A stretch of 64,000 nucleotides of DNA from Chlamydiales bacterium (GCA_024233395.1 JACKPR010000004.1:1-64000), one strand, 5' to 3'. Shown: positions 34,575 to 44,172, counted from the stretch's first letter. Notes: generated from the letters alone by a model not told the origin. Numbers and translations are program-made.

Positions 34575-35719
34575 GGAATGAGACCTTTTTCAAAAAGTTC
34601 GGGAAGATCTTTATCACCACGTCCTGAAAGATTGACGACTATCACCGTTTCTTTTGGGTAGTTCTTTCCTTCTCTAACCAAGTAAGCAAGAGCATGAGCT
34701 GATTCAAGAGCAGGAATAATTCCCTCTGTCTTCGATAAGAGTTTAAAAGCCTCGAGGGCTTCTTTGTCAGTTGCAGAAAGGTATTCCGCTTTTTTTTGAT
34801 CATGAAGATCTGCATGCATTGGTCCAATGGCAGGATAGTCGAGTCCTGCAGAAATCGATGAGGTTTCAACGATTTGTCCCACATTATCTTGCAATAAGTA
34901 GGTATAGGTTCCATGAAGAATTCCAGGTCTTCCCCCAGAAAAACGTGCTGCATGTTCCCCAAGCTTGTTGGACATTCCGCCACCTTCAACTCCCACTAAC
35001 TTTGCTTTCCCTATAAAAGGAGCAAAAATACCAATCGCATTGGAACCTCCTCCTACACAGGCAACCACAACATCGGGAGTCATCTCTTTCGCCACCTCAT
35101 CACCAATCACTTTTTGAAAAAATGATACCATCTCAGGATAGGGATGAGGCCCTAAAGCTGATCCTAAACAGTAATGACTATCCTCATAGTTCTTGGACCA
35201 ATCACGCATCGCTTCATTAATCGCATCTTTTAAAGTTCTTGCTCCCTTATCGACAGGGATCACTTGAGCCCCAAGAAGCTCCATCCGCTTCACATTAGGT
35301 TCTTGGCGACTCGCATCCTTTTTTCCCATGTAGACGACACAGTCAAGTCCCATATAAGCACAAGCTGTTGCAGTTGCCACCCCATGTTGACCTGCTCCAG
35401 TCTCAGCAATAATTCGTTTTTTCCCCATCCGTTTTGCGATGAGGCATTGCCCTATGGTATTATTGAGTTTATGAGCACCGGTATGGAGCAAATCCTCTCT
35501 TTTTAAATAAATGTTAGGTCCATCAATCGCTTTCGAAAAAGAAACAGCCGGAGTCAAAGGAGTGGGACGTCCTGCATATTGGTTCAAAATCATTTGGAAC
35601 TCTTTCAGAAACTCAGAGTCACCTTTAAGTGACTCCCACATTTTTTCCAGTTCTTTAATCGGCTCTGCTAAAACTTCTGGAATATAGGCTCCACCATAGT
35701 CACCATACCTTCGAGTCAT
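34571..35719 (-). CDS. trpB: Tryptophan synthase beta chain
   Basis: 382 residues, usual TrpB1 length. Pyridoxal phosphate enzyme joining indole and serine. PLP lysine Lys84 lies in HTGAHKLNNTIGQ; ETGAGQHGVATATA, the phosphate loop CVGGGSNAIG and SAGLDYPAIGP are visible. ATGA overlap with trpF upstream and trpA downstream. Confidence 0.98.
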   Translation of the reverse strand: MTRRYGDYGGAYIPEVLAEPIKELEKMWESLKGDSEFLKEFQMILNQYAGRPTPLTPAVSFSKAIDGPNIYLKREDLLHTGAHKLNNTIGQCLIAKRMGKKRIIAETGAGQHGVATATACAYMGLDCVVYMGKKDASRQEPNVKRMELLGAQVIPVDKGARTLKDAINEAMRDWSKNYEDSHYCLGSALGPHPYPEMVSFFQKVIGDEVAKEMTPDVVVACVGGGSNAIGIFAPFIGKAKLVGVEGGGMSNKLGEHAARFSGGRPGILHGTYTYLLQDNVGQIVETSSISAGLDYPAIGPMHADLHDQKKAEYLSATDKEALEAFKLLSKTEGIIPALESAHALAYLVREGKNYPKETVIVVNLSGRGDKDLPELFEKGLIP

Positions 35720-36336
35720 GAGACCTCCCGGATAAACGCTTGGATAAGAGACTTATCTTTTTTATATTTAGGATTTTCCACTCCACTTGCAACATCAACA
35801 ACATCTGGTTGCTTTTTCTTAATTGCAAGAGAAACATTCTCTGGGTTTAGTCCCCCAGCTAAAATAAAGTTAAAGTCTCTTCTTGGCTCCAAAGCATCCC
35901 ACTCAAAAGTTTGTCCCTCTCCTGGAACCAAACCATCGTAGAGCAAGTAGTCTCTTTCCTTATTAAGGAATTCAAATCCATGATGTTTCTCTTCTTGAAC
36001 AAAACCATCTAAAGATACTGGGCAAACATAGAAACGCATCACATTTTCACTTAATTCCCCATGTGTTTTTCGACATTCTGGTCCATGGAGTTGAACAGCA
36101 TCAAGTCCGACATGATCAATGATCTTTTGCATTGCTTCAGCATTTTGCTCGACAAAAACCCCAACAACTTTAGCTCCCCCCTTTTTTGCTCCCTTTGCAA
36201 TCGCAATCGCACGGTCAGGATCAACGACACGCTTTGAGTCTTTAGCAAAAATAATCCCAACAAATGCTGCACCACTCACCGCAGCAAAATAGGCAGTTTC
36301 AGGATCAGTCACTCCACAAATTTTAACAAGAGTCAT
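35716..36336 (-). CDS. trpF: Phosphoribosylanthranilate isomerase
   Basis: 206 residues. Amadori rearrangement of N-(5-phosphoribosyl)anthranilate. KICGVTDPETA at the N-terminus holds the catalytic Cys; QLHGPE, LLYDG and FILAGGLNPENV (with the usual Asp-equivalent loop DVASGVE) follow. It overlaps trpC by 14 nt, with GGAGA just upstream of the ATG. Confidence 0.96.
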   Translation of the reverse strand: MTLVKICGVTDPETAYFAAVSGAAFVGIIFAKDSKRVVDPDRAIAIAKGAKKGGAKVVGVFVEQNAEAMQKIIDHVGLDAVQLHGPECRKTHGELSENVMRFYVCPVSLDGFVQEEKHHGFEFLNKERDYLLYDGLVPGEGQTFEWDALEPRRDFNFILAGGLNPENVSLAIKKKQPDVVDVASGVENPKYKKDKSLIQAFIREVS

Positions 36337-37099
36337 TCATCTCTCCCAACATTTCTTTTGGATTCTTCGCCTTTACGAGAGTTTCCCCGATCAATAAGGC
36401 ATCAAACCCCTCCTCAAAAAGTTCTTGGGCATCCTCGACAGATTTTATTCCCGATTCTGCAACTTTTATACATTCTTTCGGAAGAAGTTTTATCAGTTCT
36501 AGTGAATTAGAAAGATCGACTTTAAAGGTTTTTAAATCGCGATTATTGATTCCAATAATCGTAGCTCCTGCTTCAATCGCAAAATGTAATTCCTCTTTGG
36601 TATGGACCTCAACTAAAGCATCAATGCCAAGGTATTCAGCAATCCGTAAAAATTCTCCAGTTTGATCTTTTAAAACAGCAACAATAAGGAGAATAGCATC
36701 TGCACCAGCATTGATCGCTTCTTTAATTTGAAGAGGATCGATAATAAAGTCCTTTTGAAGAATAGGGATTCTTACTTCCTTTTTTACCTCTTCTAGATCT
36801 TTAATGGTCCCTCCAAACCCTTCTTTATCGGTTAAGATAGAAAGAGCTACTGCCCCTCCTGCTTCATATTCCTGAGCAAGTTTAATCGGATCAAGGGAAA
36901 GATCAATTTCTCCCTTTGATGGAGATTTGCGCTTGATTTCCGCAATCACCCCTTTTTTTCGAAGGGCATTTTGAAACCGCTTAAGATGCCTTCGCTTAAT
37001 TTCCCCATGCAAAGGATGATAAGGATCACTCCCTACTTCTTCTTTTAAACGTTCAACTTCTTCTCTTTTCCGTTCAATGATTTGATCTAGAAAGGTCAT
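36323..37099 (-). CDS. trpC: Indole-3-glycerol phosphate synthase
   Basis: 258 residues from the ATG at 37099, chosen because it forms ATGA with the trpD stop and has GGAG 6 nt upstream; a longer reading from 37111 is less likely. IAEIKRKSPSKGEID (catalytic Lys), LTDKEGFGGT, LQKDFIIDPLQI, GINNRDLKTFKVD and VAESGI match the family. Separate from TrpF, unlike the E. coli fusion. Confidence 0.97.
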   Translation of the reverse strand: MTFLDQIIERKREEVERLKEEVGSDPYHPLHGEIKRRHLKRFQNALRKKGVIAEIKRKSPSKGEIDLSLDPIKLAQEYEAGGAVALSILTDKEGFGGTIKDLEEVKKEVRIPILQKDFIIDPLQIKEAINAGADAILLIVAVLKDQTGEFLRIAEYLGIDALVEVHTKEELHFAIEAGATIIGINNRDLKTFKVDLSNSLELIKLLPKECIKVAESGIKSVEDAQELFEEGFDALLIGETLVKAKNPKEMLGEMNDSC

Positions 37100-38082
37100 C
37101 TTTTTCTCCATTTTTCTAAGAGATCCATGACTTTCCCCTCTTTTAAAGTTCTTCGTGCAAGGGAAATTCCCTCTTCAATTGTTTTGACTTTTTCAGAAAT
37201 ATAAAGACCTACTCCAGCATTTAAAACAAGGGTATCAGCAATAGGACCTGATCCTTTTTGGAAAGCATCAAGAAGGAGTCTTTTATTTGTTTCAGGATCT
37301 CCCCCAGCTAAATCTGAAAAAACGCATTTCTTAAACCCGAGTTTCTCAGGTTCCAAAACCCTCTTTTCCATCTTGTCTGGAGTGACATCGATGATCTTAC
37401 ACGGGCCAATTGGGGTCAGCTCATCCATTCCATTTCCATAAACAATAAACGCTCTTTTAATTCCTAGTTTTTGAATGACTTCAGCAAAAAGTTCCATCAA
37501 GTTCTCTCGAGCAACTCCTAATAAAAAATAATCGGGGTTAGCAGGATTGACTAAAGGACCAGCTAAATTAAAAATCGTTCGAATCCCCAATTTTTTCCGT
37601 ATGGGAGCAACCTTTTTCATTGCTGGATGATACTTTAAAGCAAAAAGAAAGCAAATCCCTACTTCTTCAAGCAACTCAATAGGGTCTCCTTCTAAAGAAA
37701 CTCCAAAGGCTTCAAGAAGATCTGCTGATCCACATTTAGACGATGAAGCTCGACTTCCATGCTTTGCTACCTTAGCCCCGCATGCAGCAGCTAACAGTGC
37801 AGCTCCCGTAGAAATATTCACTGAATTGGATCCATCTCCTCCTGTTCCAACAATGTCCAGAAGTCCTTTTCCTGTAGGAATTTTGATCACTTTTTCGCGC
37901 ATAACTCGTGCTAAGCCTTCAAATTCCTCTACCGTTTCACCTTTTTCACTTAAAAGCTTTAAAAAAACTGCTGCTGCATCAGGATTTTTCCCCTCAGTCA
38001 TTTCTCGAAAAGCGGCTTCATATTCCTTTTCAGAGAGTGTTTTTTTTGCAGATAGTTGTTCAACCGCTTTTTCAAGATGCAT
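37096..38082 (-). CDS. trpD: Anthranilate phosphoribosyltransferase
   Basis: 328 residues from the ATG at 38082, which overlaps the trpG stop as TAATG and has GGGGTG upstream; the longer TTG reading from 38097 is not needed. IVGTGGDGSNSVNIST binds phosphoribosyl pyrophosphate; KHGSRASSSKCGSAD, NLAGPLVNPANP and the end of the family are intact. Not fused to a glutaminase domain, which is supplied by trpG. Confidence 0.97.
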   Translation of the reverse strand: MHLEKAVEQLSAKKTLSEKEYEAAFREMTEGKNPDAAAVFLKLLSEKGETVEEFEGLARVMREKVIKIPTGKGLLDIVGTGGDGSNSVNISTGAALLAAACGAKVAKHGSRASSSKCGSADLLEAFGVSLEGDPIELLEEVGICFLFALKYHPAMKKVAPIRKKLGIRTIFNLAGPLVNPANPDYFLLGVARENLMELFAEVIQKLGIKRAFIVYGNGMDELTPIGPCKIIDVTPDKMEKRVLEPEKLGFKKCVFSDLAGGDPETNKRLLLDAFQKGSGPIADTLVLNAGVGLYISEKVKTIEEGISLARRTLKEGKVMDLLEKWRKR

Positions 38083-38654
38083 TACAGCACCCCACAAATT
38101 TTTAAAAAGGCTTCGATCAGTATTTTTCCTTGAGGCGTCAGAATTGATTCAGGGTGAAACTGAAGGCCATAAAGAGGATATTCCACATGCTTCATCCCCA
38201 TAATCACTCCATCTTCCGTTTCTGCTTCAATCAGAAAGCATTTAGGTAAAGACTCTTTTTCAACGATGAGAGAATGATATCTTCCAGCTTCAAAAGGGAG
38301 AGGCATTTTTTCAAAGAGATCTTTCCTATTATGAAAAATGGAAGCAGGTTTTCCATGAACAATACTTCCTGCATGAACAACTTGTCCTCCAAAGCTTTCT
38401 GCTATGGATTGATGACCTAAACAGACTCCTAATATAGGAATTTCCTTATGGAATTTTTTAATCAACTCAAGGCAGATTCCAGCATCTTTGGGAGTTTTAG
38501 GACCAGGTGAAATGACAATTCCTTGAGGTTTAAGTGAAGCAATTTCTTCGAGAGTTAATTCATCATTGCGAAACACTTTGACTTGAGTATGAATGGCAAG
38601 CATTTGATAGAGGTTGTAAGTAAAGCTATCATAATTATCGATGAGAATGATCAT
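38082..38654 (-). CDS. trpG: Anthranilate synthase glutamine amidotransferase component
   Basis: 190 residues, glutaminase only. Supplies ammonia to TrpE. Nucleophile Cys78 in GVCLGHQSIAESFGG and the His-Glu pair in LQFHPESIL; SPGPKTPKDAG near residue 50. In many bacteria such a subunit is shared with para-aminobenzoate synthase; operon position favours the Trp role. ATGA overlap with trpE. Confidence 0.95.
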   Translation of the reverse strand: MIILIDNYDSFTYNLYQMLAIHTQVKVFRNDELTLEEIASLKPQGIVISPGPKTPKDAGICLELIKKFHKEIPILGVCLGHQSIAESFGGQVVHAGSIVHGKPASIFHNRKDLFEKMPLPFEAGRYHSLIVEKESLPKCFLIEAETEDGVIMGMKHVEYPLYGLQFHPESILTPQGKILIEAFLKICGVL

Positions 38655-40129
38655 ATCGCCCCCTCCTCAGCAGCTTGTATCGAACTTAAAACTCCCCTTG
38701 CCTTATGACGTGATTCTGCAAGTTCCATTTCAGGATCTGAATCTATCACAATTCCCATTCCCGCCTGGCAAATAGCCTTTCCATCCTTAATCGTAGCCAT
38801 ACGAATCCCAATACAAGATTCAAGATTTCCCTCATGATCAATAAAACAGATGGCTCCTCCATAGGGGCCTCGACGAAAAGATTCCAATTCATCAATGATT
38901 TCCATCGCACGAATTTTTGGGGCGCCGGTCAGTGTTCCTGCTGGAAACGCTGCTTTTAGTGCATCGAATGCATCTAAATCTTCTCTCAATTCCCCAGTCA
39001 CAAAGCTAGCCAAATGCATCACATGAGAAAAGTTTTGGACTGTTTTAAGTTTATCAACTTTCACAGTTCCCGGCTTAGAAACTGCTCCTAAATCATTTCT
39101 TCCAAGATCAACCAGCATCATGTGTTCAGCTGTTTCTTTTGGGTCTTCTTGAAGTTCTTTTGCCAAAGCGAGATCTTCTTCAGGAGTTTTCCCTCGTGGG
39201 CGGGTTCCTGCTAAGGGAATGGTTTCTAAAAACTTCCCTTGCGCGCTCACAAGTTTTTCAGGGGAAGCCCCCAAAATAGAAAAGTCCTCATGAGAAATAT
39301 AAAACATGTAGGGAGAAGGTGAAATATGGCGAAGAGAACGATAGAGCTCAAAAGGAGTAATCGTGCAGTCCACTTCAAATCGACGAGAAGGAACAACTTG
39401 AAAAACATCTCCTGCATTGATATACTCTTTTGCTTTTGCAATGATTTTTCTGAAAGACTCATCATCGGGAAAGACTTTGACATTTTTAGTCAAATCAAAG
39501 GTCTTAGGCTTAACCTTAACGAAATTCGGAGCAGCTGAAATCAAATGATACGTATGTTCAATATCTTTAATTCCTTCTTTATAAGCCTTTTCAGCATCCC
39601 CTTTTACTTCCACAACACGGACAATTAATACACTGTTTTTTTGATGATCAAATGTGATTCCATTTTCAAAGAATTGAAAAAAAAGATCGGGAAACTCTTG
39701 CTTATCCTTGTGACGGTCGGGGATATCTTCAATATAGCGAACCGCATCATAAGCAAGATATCCTGCAGCACCTCCACAGAAACCAAAGAGACGTCTATTA
39801 GACCCACATCCATATTTAAGGTGCAATTTCCGAAGAATCTCAAATGGATCTCCATCATAAACCTTTGATTCCTCACTATTTTTCACTTCAATCTCAAAAC
39901 CATATGCTGAGATTTCCGCGACAGGATTAAATCCAATATGAGAATAACGCCCCATATGTGTCTGGACAATTCCCGACTCGAGTAAAACAACCTTTTTATG
40001 TTTTTTCTCAAGAGCATGTAGCGCTCCCATCGGGGTTAGAAGGTCCGCTGAAAATTCTTGATAGACAGCAACACGATCATGTTCTTGTGAAAGCTCGGAA
40101 AATTGATCATAACTTAGTTTTTCAAACAT
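38651..40129 (-). CDS. trpE: Anthranilate synthase component I
   Basis: 492 residues. Converts chorismate plus ammonia to anthranilate. The feedback site LLES is present at residues 49-52, predicting inhibition by tryptophan. The chorismate-binding part has DVFQVVPSRRFEV, GASPEKLV, PLAGTRPRGKTPEED, VDLGRNDLG and the final AGxGIVxxSxPExE-like QAGMGIVIDSDPEMELAE. Second gene of the operon, 43 nt after trpR. Confidence 0.97.
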   Translation of the reverse strand: MFEKLSYDQFSELSQEHDRVAVYQEFSADLLTPMGALHALEKKHKKVVLLESGIVQTHMGRYSHIGFNPVAEISAYGFEIEVKNSEESKVYDGDPFEILRKLHLKYGCGSNRRLFGFCGGAAGYLAYDAVRYIEDIPDRHKDKQEFPDLFFQFFENGITFDHQKNSVLIVRVVEVKGDAEKAYKEGIKDIEHTYHLISAAPNFVKVKPKTFDLTKNVKVFPDDESFRKIIAKAKEYINAGDVFQVVPSRRFEVDCTITPFELYRSLRHISPSPYMFYISHEDFSILGASPEKLVSAQGKFLETIPLAGTRPRGKTPEEDLALAKELQEDPKETAEHMMLVDLGRNDLGAVSKPGTVKVDKLKTVQNFSHVMHLASFVTGELREDLDAFDALKAAFPAGTLTGAPKIRAMEIIDELESFRRGPYGGAICFIDHEGNLESCIGIRMATIKDGKAICQAGMGIVIDSDPEMELAESRHKARGVLSSIQAAEEGAI

Positions 40130-40172
40130 AATAATCTCATATTACTTGAAGAAATCAAATAAACCCTTTAAT

Positions 40173-40457
40173 TCAGGATAGGTTCAAAATCTTTTTTAAA
40201 AATTGCTTCATCTTTTCGGATACTTCTTTCAAGGCATTCGAGCCTCGAGTAATTTTCGCAATGCTAAGGTGAAAGTTTGTTGCAATTTCTCTCTGCGTTT
40301 TTTCTCCTTTCAACAATTCTTCAATGATTCGAATCCGCTTTGAGATTGCATCTCTTTCTTCAGAGGTAAAAAGGAGCCGAGAAAGCTCATCGAGCTCTTT
40401 GGGATCACCCATCTCTACCATCAATTCAAGAAACTTTCGCCAACCATCTTTATCCAT
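40173..40457 (-). CDS. trpR: Trp operon repressor TrpR
   Basis: 94 residues. WRKFLELMVEMGDPKELDELSRLLFTSEERDA aligns with E. coli TrpR and the helix-turn-helix KTQREIATNFHLSIAKITRGSNAL is well kept, including ITRGSN. The protein represses when loaded with tryptophan. First gene of the operon, so it is probably autoregulated with trpE-aroF. The C-terminus ends NLS-stop, where the stop codon lies in a dispersed repeat (AACCTATCCTGAATTAAAGG). No ribosome site is seen before the ATG. Confidence 0.94.
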   Translation of the reverse strand: MDKDGWRKFLELMVEMGDPKELDELSRLLFTSEERDAISKRIRIIEELLKGEKTQREIATNFHLSIAKITRGSNALKEVSEKMKQFLKKILNLS

Positions 40458-40461
40458 ATAT

Positions 40462-40495
40462 TTGTAATGTTACAACAGTACAAGATAAATGTCAA
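40462..40495 (-). promoter_or_regulatory. Promoter and candidate operator of the trp operon
   Basis: On the minus strand TTGACA (40495-40490) is followed after exactly 17 nt by TAACAT (40472-40467). The perfect palindrome TTGTAA-CA-TTACAA (40475-40462) covers the -10 box, where a repressor would block polymerase. Predicted transcription starts about 3 nt before the trpR ATG at 40457, giving an almost leaderless message. The palindrome does not match the E. coli TrpR box closely, so operator function is inferred. Confidence 0.6.
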
Positions 40496-40519
40496 ATAGC
40501 ATTTCCATCTACTTGATTA

Positions 40520-42418
40520 TTAGTTAAATAAGCCACTAACCGCAGAACCGAATTCCTGCTGAACTACTGACGGTTGGATATCGATGACTTTCCCTTTATT
40601 TCCTTTGATACTACGGACTTCTAAAGCCTTCTTTCCAGATAGCCTAAAGATCCCCTTTTCTTCTCCATTTGAGATTAAAATTTCTTCGGGAGCACGTGGG
40701 CCATTAAATCTTCCTGAAACGATATATCCCTTTCTTTCTTCTTTAAAAATAGACTCTCCATCAAAGACTTGAAAGGGTTGTTTTCCAACCAAATAGTCAA
40801 GAACTGTAGGGAAAATATCAATATGAGAGATGACGAGCTCTTCGACATTTTTTTCGTATGCTCTTTGATTATTCCCCAATTTCATATAAATTGGGGGTTC
40901 TGTTTGCATGGGACTCAAATGTGAAGCATGAAAAAGTTGTCCCTCTTCAAAAAACTCCTCTCCATGATCTCCTGTAAAAATGACAATGGATTCATCATAA
41001 ATCCCTTTATCTTTTAACGTTTCTAAGACATTTCCAAAAAGGGAATCCATAAAGTGGATGGAGTTTCGATAACGATTCTTGATGAGTTCAATGTTTTTTA
41101 ACGAGTTTGAAACACGCAAATGGGTTTTTTCTTCACTAATCGGATTAAAATGAACGGGATAGTTTTCTGGCCAATTGTAGTTAAAGTGGGTAGATTCTAA
41201 GAAAAAAACATAAACATTTCCCTCTTTCGATCCCTTTTTATCAAGGTCGTGAATAAAGGTATCTACCACCTTAACATCTGATTCCCATGCTTGCGTAGGA
41301 TAGTAGTGAGGATAAACATGATAAGAATCCGCTAAATAATGCTTTTTTCCAAACATCACATCGGATAGCCCATAATATTTAAGCTGTGCAGCAGAATAAA
41401 CATGAACTTTGTATCCCATCTTCTTTAAAAGCTGCAGCGGAATGCTCCCAGATTTCCATTTCTTTTTTGCTTCAGCCCAATGAAGAGGATAGTTTGAATG
41501 AAAAATCGAATACCAAGAGATTTGAGTTGCATTGGCACTCGAAAAGGTTCTTTTAAAGGTAATGTTTTCATCTCTAAAAGCTTTGATATTTATAGCTGTT
41601 TTTTCGGTTAAAAAATCTTGCCTTAAGCTCTCAACAATAAAAAGATAGATGTTTGGTTTACTCGTAACACTTAATGGAACCGAATGAACCTTTTTCAGTG
41701 TCTCATTTTCATTCGGAAGTTTTTTTAAGGATTTCCCCATGTCAATGATCACTTCATTCCGAGAAAGCAAGGTTGATTTCCAGGGAAGGATCCTTTCATA
41801 ATGATGGTACTGTTGACGTTCAACCTGAGGCGTTACAGTTACATCCATAGCTATCAACCCAAGGGGTAGACAACAAAGTGTTTTCGCAAGTCCTTTGTGA
41901 GTGATTTTAATTGTTTTTTTTTCAGCAAGTTTTCCCGTTAACACATAGAGAATGACTGCAAATAAAGGAATTAATATCGCTGCAGAAACTAAAAGGAAGA
42001 TCCATGTCCCAATGCTAATTCCTGTTAGGTGAAGGAGCTCGATAAAATTCTCATAACTTTCATCAAAAACCCAATGAAGGCCATAATAGACCGAAATATC
42101 CATGTAACGAACTAAGATAAAATCGACATAATGAAGGGTGAAAAATAGAAAACATAAACTGATGAAACCGTAATAAATCACCCTATGGAAATAAGTCTTT
42201 ATCACATTCCCTATAAAGACTAAGACTAGAACCTCTAAGAGACTCTGGATTAAAGCATAGGTTAAAAAATAGATCGGGGATAAAGCCCAGCCCTTTTCCA
42301 ATGAAAAAATATGATAGATATTCATCGCGCACATCCCAATTAAAAGAATCCCAAAGTAATAAGGATTAATCAATAATGTACGCTGCCAAAATGAATTGGA
42401 AGTTTTCCCCCCTTCCAT
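40520..42418 (-). CDS. Membrane sulfatase-fold protein (phosphoethanolamine transferase/LtaS/YejM-like)
   Basis: 632 residues. Five hydrophobic helices within about 1-200, then an extracytoplasmic alkaline-phosphatase-fold domain. Visible motifs are IYLFIVESLRQDFL (metal-binding Glu), FSSANATQISWYSIF (nucleophile region), VYVFFLESTHFNY and VIFTGDHGEEFFEEGQLFHASHLSPMQTEPP with the Asp-His metal ligands. Known relatives transfer phosphoethanolamine or phosphoglycerol to envelope glycolipids, or control lipopolysaccharide. Which applies here cannot be told. Its stop lies 62 nt from trpR, so the two minus-strand genes may be transcriptionally linked. Confidence 0.82.
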   Translation of the reverse strand: MEGGKTSNSFWQRTLLINPYYFGILLIGMCAMNIYHIFSLEKGWALSPIYFLTYALIQSLLEVLVLVFIGNVIKTYFHRVIYYGFISLCFLFFTLHYVDFILVRYMDISVYYGLHWVFDESYENFIELLHLTGISIGTWIFLLVSAAILIPLFAVILYVLTGKLAEKKTIKITHKGLAKTLCCLPLGLIAMDVTVTPQVERQQYHHYERILPWKSTLLSRNEVIIDMGKSLKKLPNENETLKKVHSVPLSVTSKPNIYLFIVESLRQDFLTEKTAINIKAFRDENITFKRTFSSANATQISWYSIFHSNYPLHWAEAKKKWKSGSIPLQLLKKMGYKVHVYSAAQLKYYGLSDVMFGKKHYLADSYHVYPHYYPTQAWESDVKVVDTFIHDLDKKGSKEGNVYVFFLESTHFNYNWPENYPVHFNPISEEKTHLRVSNSLKNIELIKNRYRNSIHFMDSLFGNVLETLKDKGIYDESIVIFTGDHGEEFFEEGQLFHASHLSPMQTEPPIYMKLGNNQRAYEKNVEELVISHIDIFPTVLDYLVGKQPFQVFDGESIFKEERKGYIVSGRFNGPRAPEEILISNGEEKGIFRLSGKKALEVRSIKGNKGKVIDIQPSVVQQEFGSAVSGLFN

Positions 42419-42488
42419 TGTTATCCCCGAGCCTTGTGTTTGCAGAACTACTGTCGAACTGGAATTTTAAGATCAAATACGCTATCTA

Positions 42489-42650
42489 CCTGAACTCTGG
42501 GTTTATTTTACTTATTCTCAGGGATTTTTCTCTTTCTTCTTGGGCCTTTTATCTCGAAAAGGGCGCTTTGGCCCTTCCCTTCGATAAAAAGTCCAAGAAT
42601 TTAAGAGAACTCTCCTATGACAATAAGTAAAATAAACCCAGAGTTTAGGT
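42489..42650. mobile_element. MITE-like element, family 4
   Basis: 42493-42516 begins AACTCTGGGTTTATTTTACT and is the exact reverse complement of 42622-42645; the pairing extends outward with one mismatch (ACCTG/TAGGT). A second internal hairpin surrounds GGGCGCTTTGGCCC. It fills the region between the divergent sulfatase-fold and trehalase genes. Single copy in the window. Confidence 0.78.
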
Positions 42651-42768
42651 TATCTCAAAAAACCTCAATTCGAAAGCTGTCCCTTTATTAGCCTTACTGA
42701 TCTCCTTCTGACAAAAATATTGCCCATTGTCAATTGCTTTTTATTCAAAAAAGCCTATCTTAATCATT

Positions 42769-44172
42769 ATGAACCTCGAAGAATTTATCCAACTTTCTGG
42801 CCCTCTCTTTGAAGCGGTAGCTCAGAGTACAATTTATTCAGATGGAAAGACTTTTGTAGATAGCATCCCTAACTCTGATCCGAGTGAGATTCTCAAAGCT
42901 TTTGAAGCTAAACGAATTAATCCCTCCTTTAATCTAAAAGCCTTTATTGAATCTCATTTTACCCTCCCACATGAGATCAAAGATGAAGTTCCCAAAGCTT
43001 CATCGATGAAGGAGTATATAGAAAAAATGTGGCCGATTCTCCATAAATCGATGAAAGCGTCTTCAAAATGGAGTACTTTGATCTCACTCCCACATTCTCA
43101 TGTCGTTCCAGGAGGACGCTTTCGCGAATGTTTTTATTGGGATAGTTACTTTACAGCATTAGGACTTCCCCTTATCTATATTAAAGAAATGGTCCAAAAT
43201 TTCGCCTATCTTATCGACCTCTTGGGATTTATCCCAAATGGAAATCGTGTTTACTTTGTTTCTCGTTCTCAACCTCCCTACTTTTCTTTCCTCCTCAAGT
43301 TGCTTCACGAGCGTGGAGAACATTCCTTTGCCAAAAGTTTCCTCCCTCAACTAGAAAAAGAATATCAATATTGGACAAATCTTCAAGCTCCTCTTAATAG
43401 TTATTATGATGAATTAAATATTCCCCGCCCTGAAGCTTATAAAAGAGAAACAGAACTTGTTACGACTACAACACATCCTCATTTCTTTCAATCACTTCGC
43501 GCTGCATGCGCCTCTGGATGGGATTTTAGTTCACGTTGGCTTGCTGATCAAAAAACCTTTGCAACGATTCAAACGCTAGATCTTCTACCCGTTGACTTGA
43601 ATTCCCTTCTTTATCACCTTGAAGATACCCTCTATTTTTTCTCTGAAAACACTGAATACAAAGTTGCAGCTGAAAAACGGAAAGAAGCCCTTCAAAACCT
43701 CTTTTGGAAAGATCACTTTTTTTATGATATTAACCTTTCAACGAAAGAGCCTACCCCCTCAGAAACACTTGCAGCTACCACCCCTCTCTTTGTTAAAGCA
43801 GCCACACAAAAACAAGCAGATTGCGTAGCAAAAAAGCTTGAAAAAGCCTTTCTCCTTCCTGGTGGTTTTGTGACTTCTTTAACCGAAGGAGAACATCAAT
43901 GGGATATGCCGAATGGATGGGCTCCTCTTCAATGGATTACTATCAAGGGCCTTCTTAATTACGGCCATACGGATCTCGCACTTGAAGGAGCTCGACGCTG
44001 GCTAGCCCTTAATGAAAAGCTTTTTGCAGAAAAAGGAACCCTTTTAGAAAAATATAATGTCCGCGACTGCACAGCAAATGTTGCTCGTGGAGAATATGCC
44101 CCACAACAAGGTTTTGGATGGACGAATGGTGTGGCTATAGCACTCATGGAGCTTATAAAACTATCAGAATAA
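42769..44172 (+). CDS. treF: Trehalase (GH37), cytoplasmic
   Basis: 467 residues from the ATG at 42769; the extra 14 upstream residues have no support. Both GH37 signatures are present: PGGRFRECFYWDSYF at about residue 120 and QWDMPNGWAPLQWI at about 380. It splits trehalose into two glucose molecules. The absence of a signal peptide points to the cytoplasmic (TreF) form. Either the cell takes up host or environmental trehalose or it recycles its own store. No trehalose-synthesis gene is adjacent. Confidence 0.93.
   Translation: MNLEEFIQLSGPLFEAVAQSTIYSDGKTFVDSIPNSDPSEILKAFEAKRINPSFNLKAFIESHFTLPHEIKDEVPKASSMKEYIEKMWPILHKSMKASSKWSTLISLPHSHVVPGGRFRECFYWDSYFTALGLPLIYIKEMVQNFAYLIDLLGFIPNGNRVYFVSRSQPPYFSFLLKLLHERGEHSFAKSFLPQLEKEYQYWTNLQAPLNSYYDELNIPRPEAYKRETELVTTTTHPHFFQSLRAACASGWDFSSRWLADQKTFATIQTLDLLPVDLNSLLYHLEDTLYFFSENTEYKVAAEKRKEALQNLFWKDHFFYDINLSTKEPTPSETLAATTPLFVKAATQKQADCVAKKLEKAFLLPGGFVTSLTEGEHQWDMPNGWAPLQWITIKGLLNYGHTDLALEGARRWLALNEKLFAEKGTLLEKYNVRDCTANVARGEYAPQQGFGWTNGVAIALMELIKLSE

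Noticed and set aside
40130..40172. trp leader peptide or attenuator between trpR and trpE
   Set aside because: The 43-nt gap contains no Trp-codon run and no competing hairpins; only a dispersed repeat end.
42727..42768. Signal peptide on the trehalase
   Set aside because: The extra 14 residues before ATG 42769 are not signal-like and have no ribosome site.
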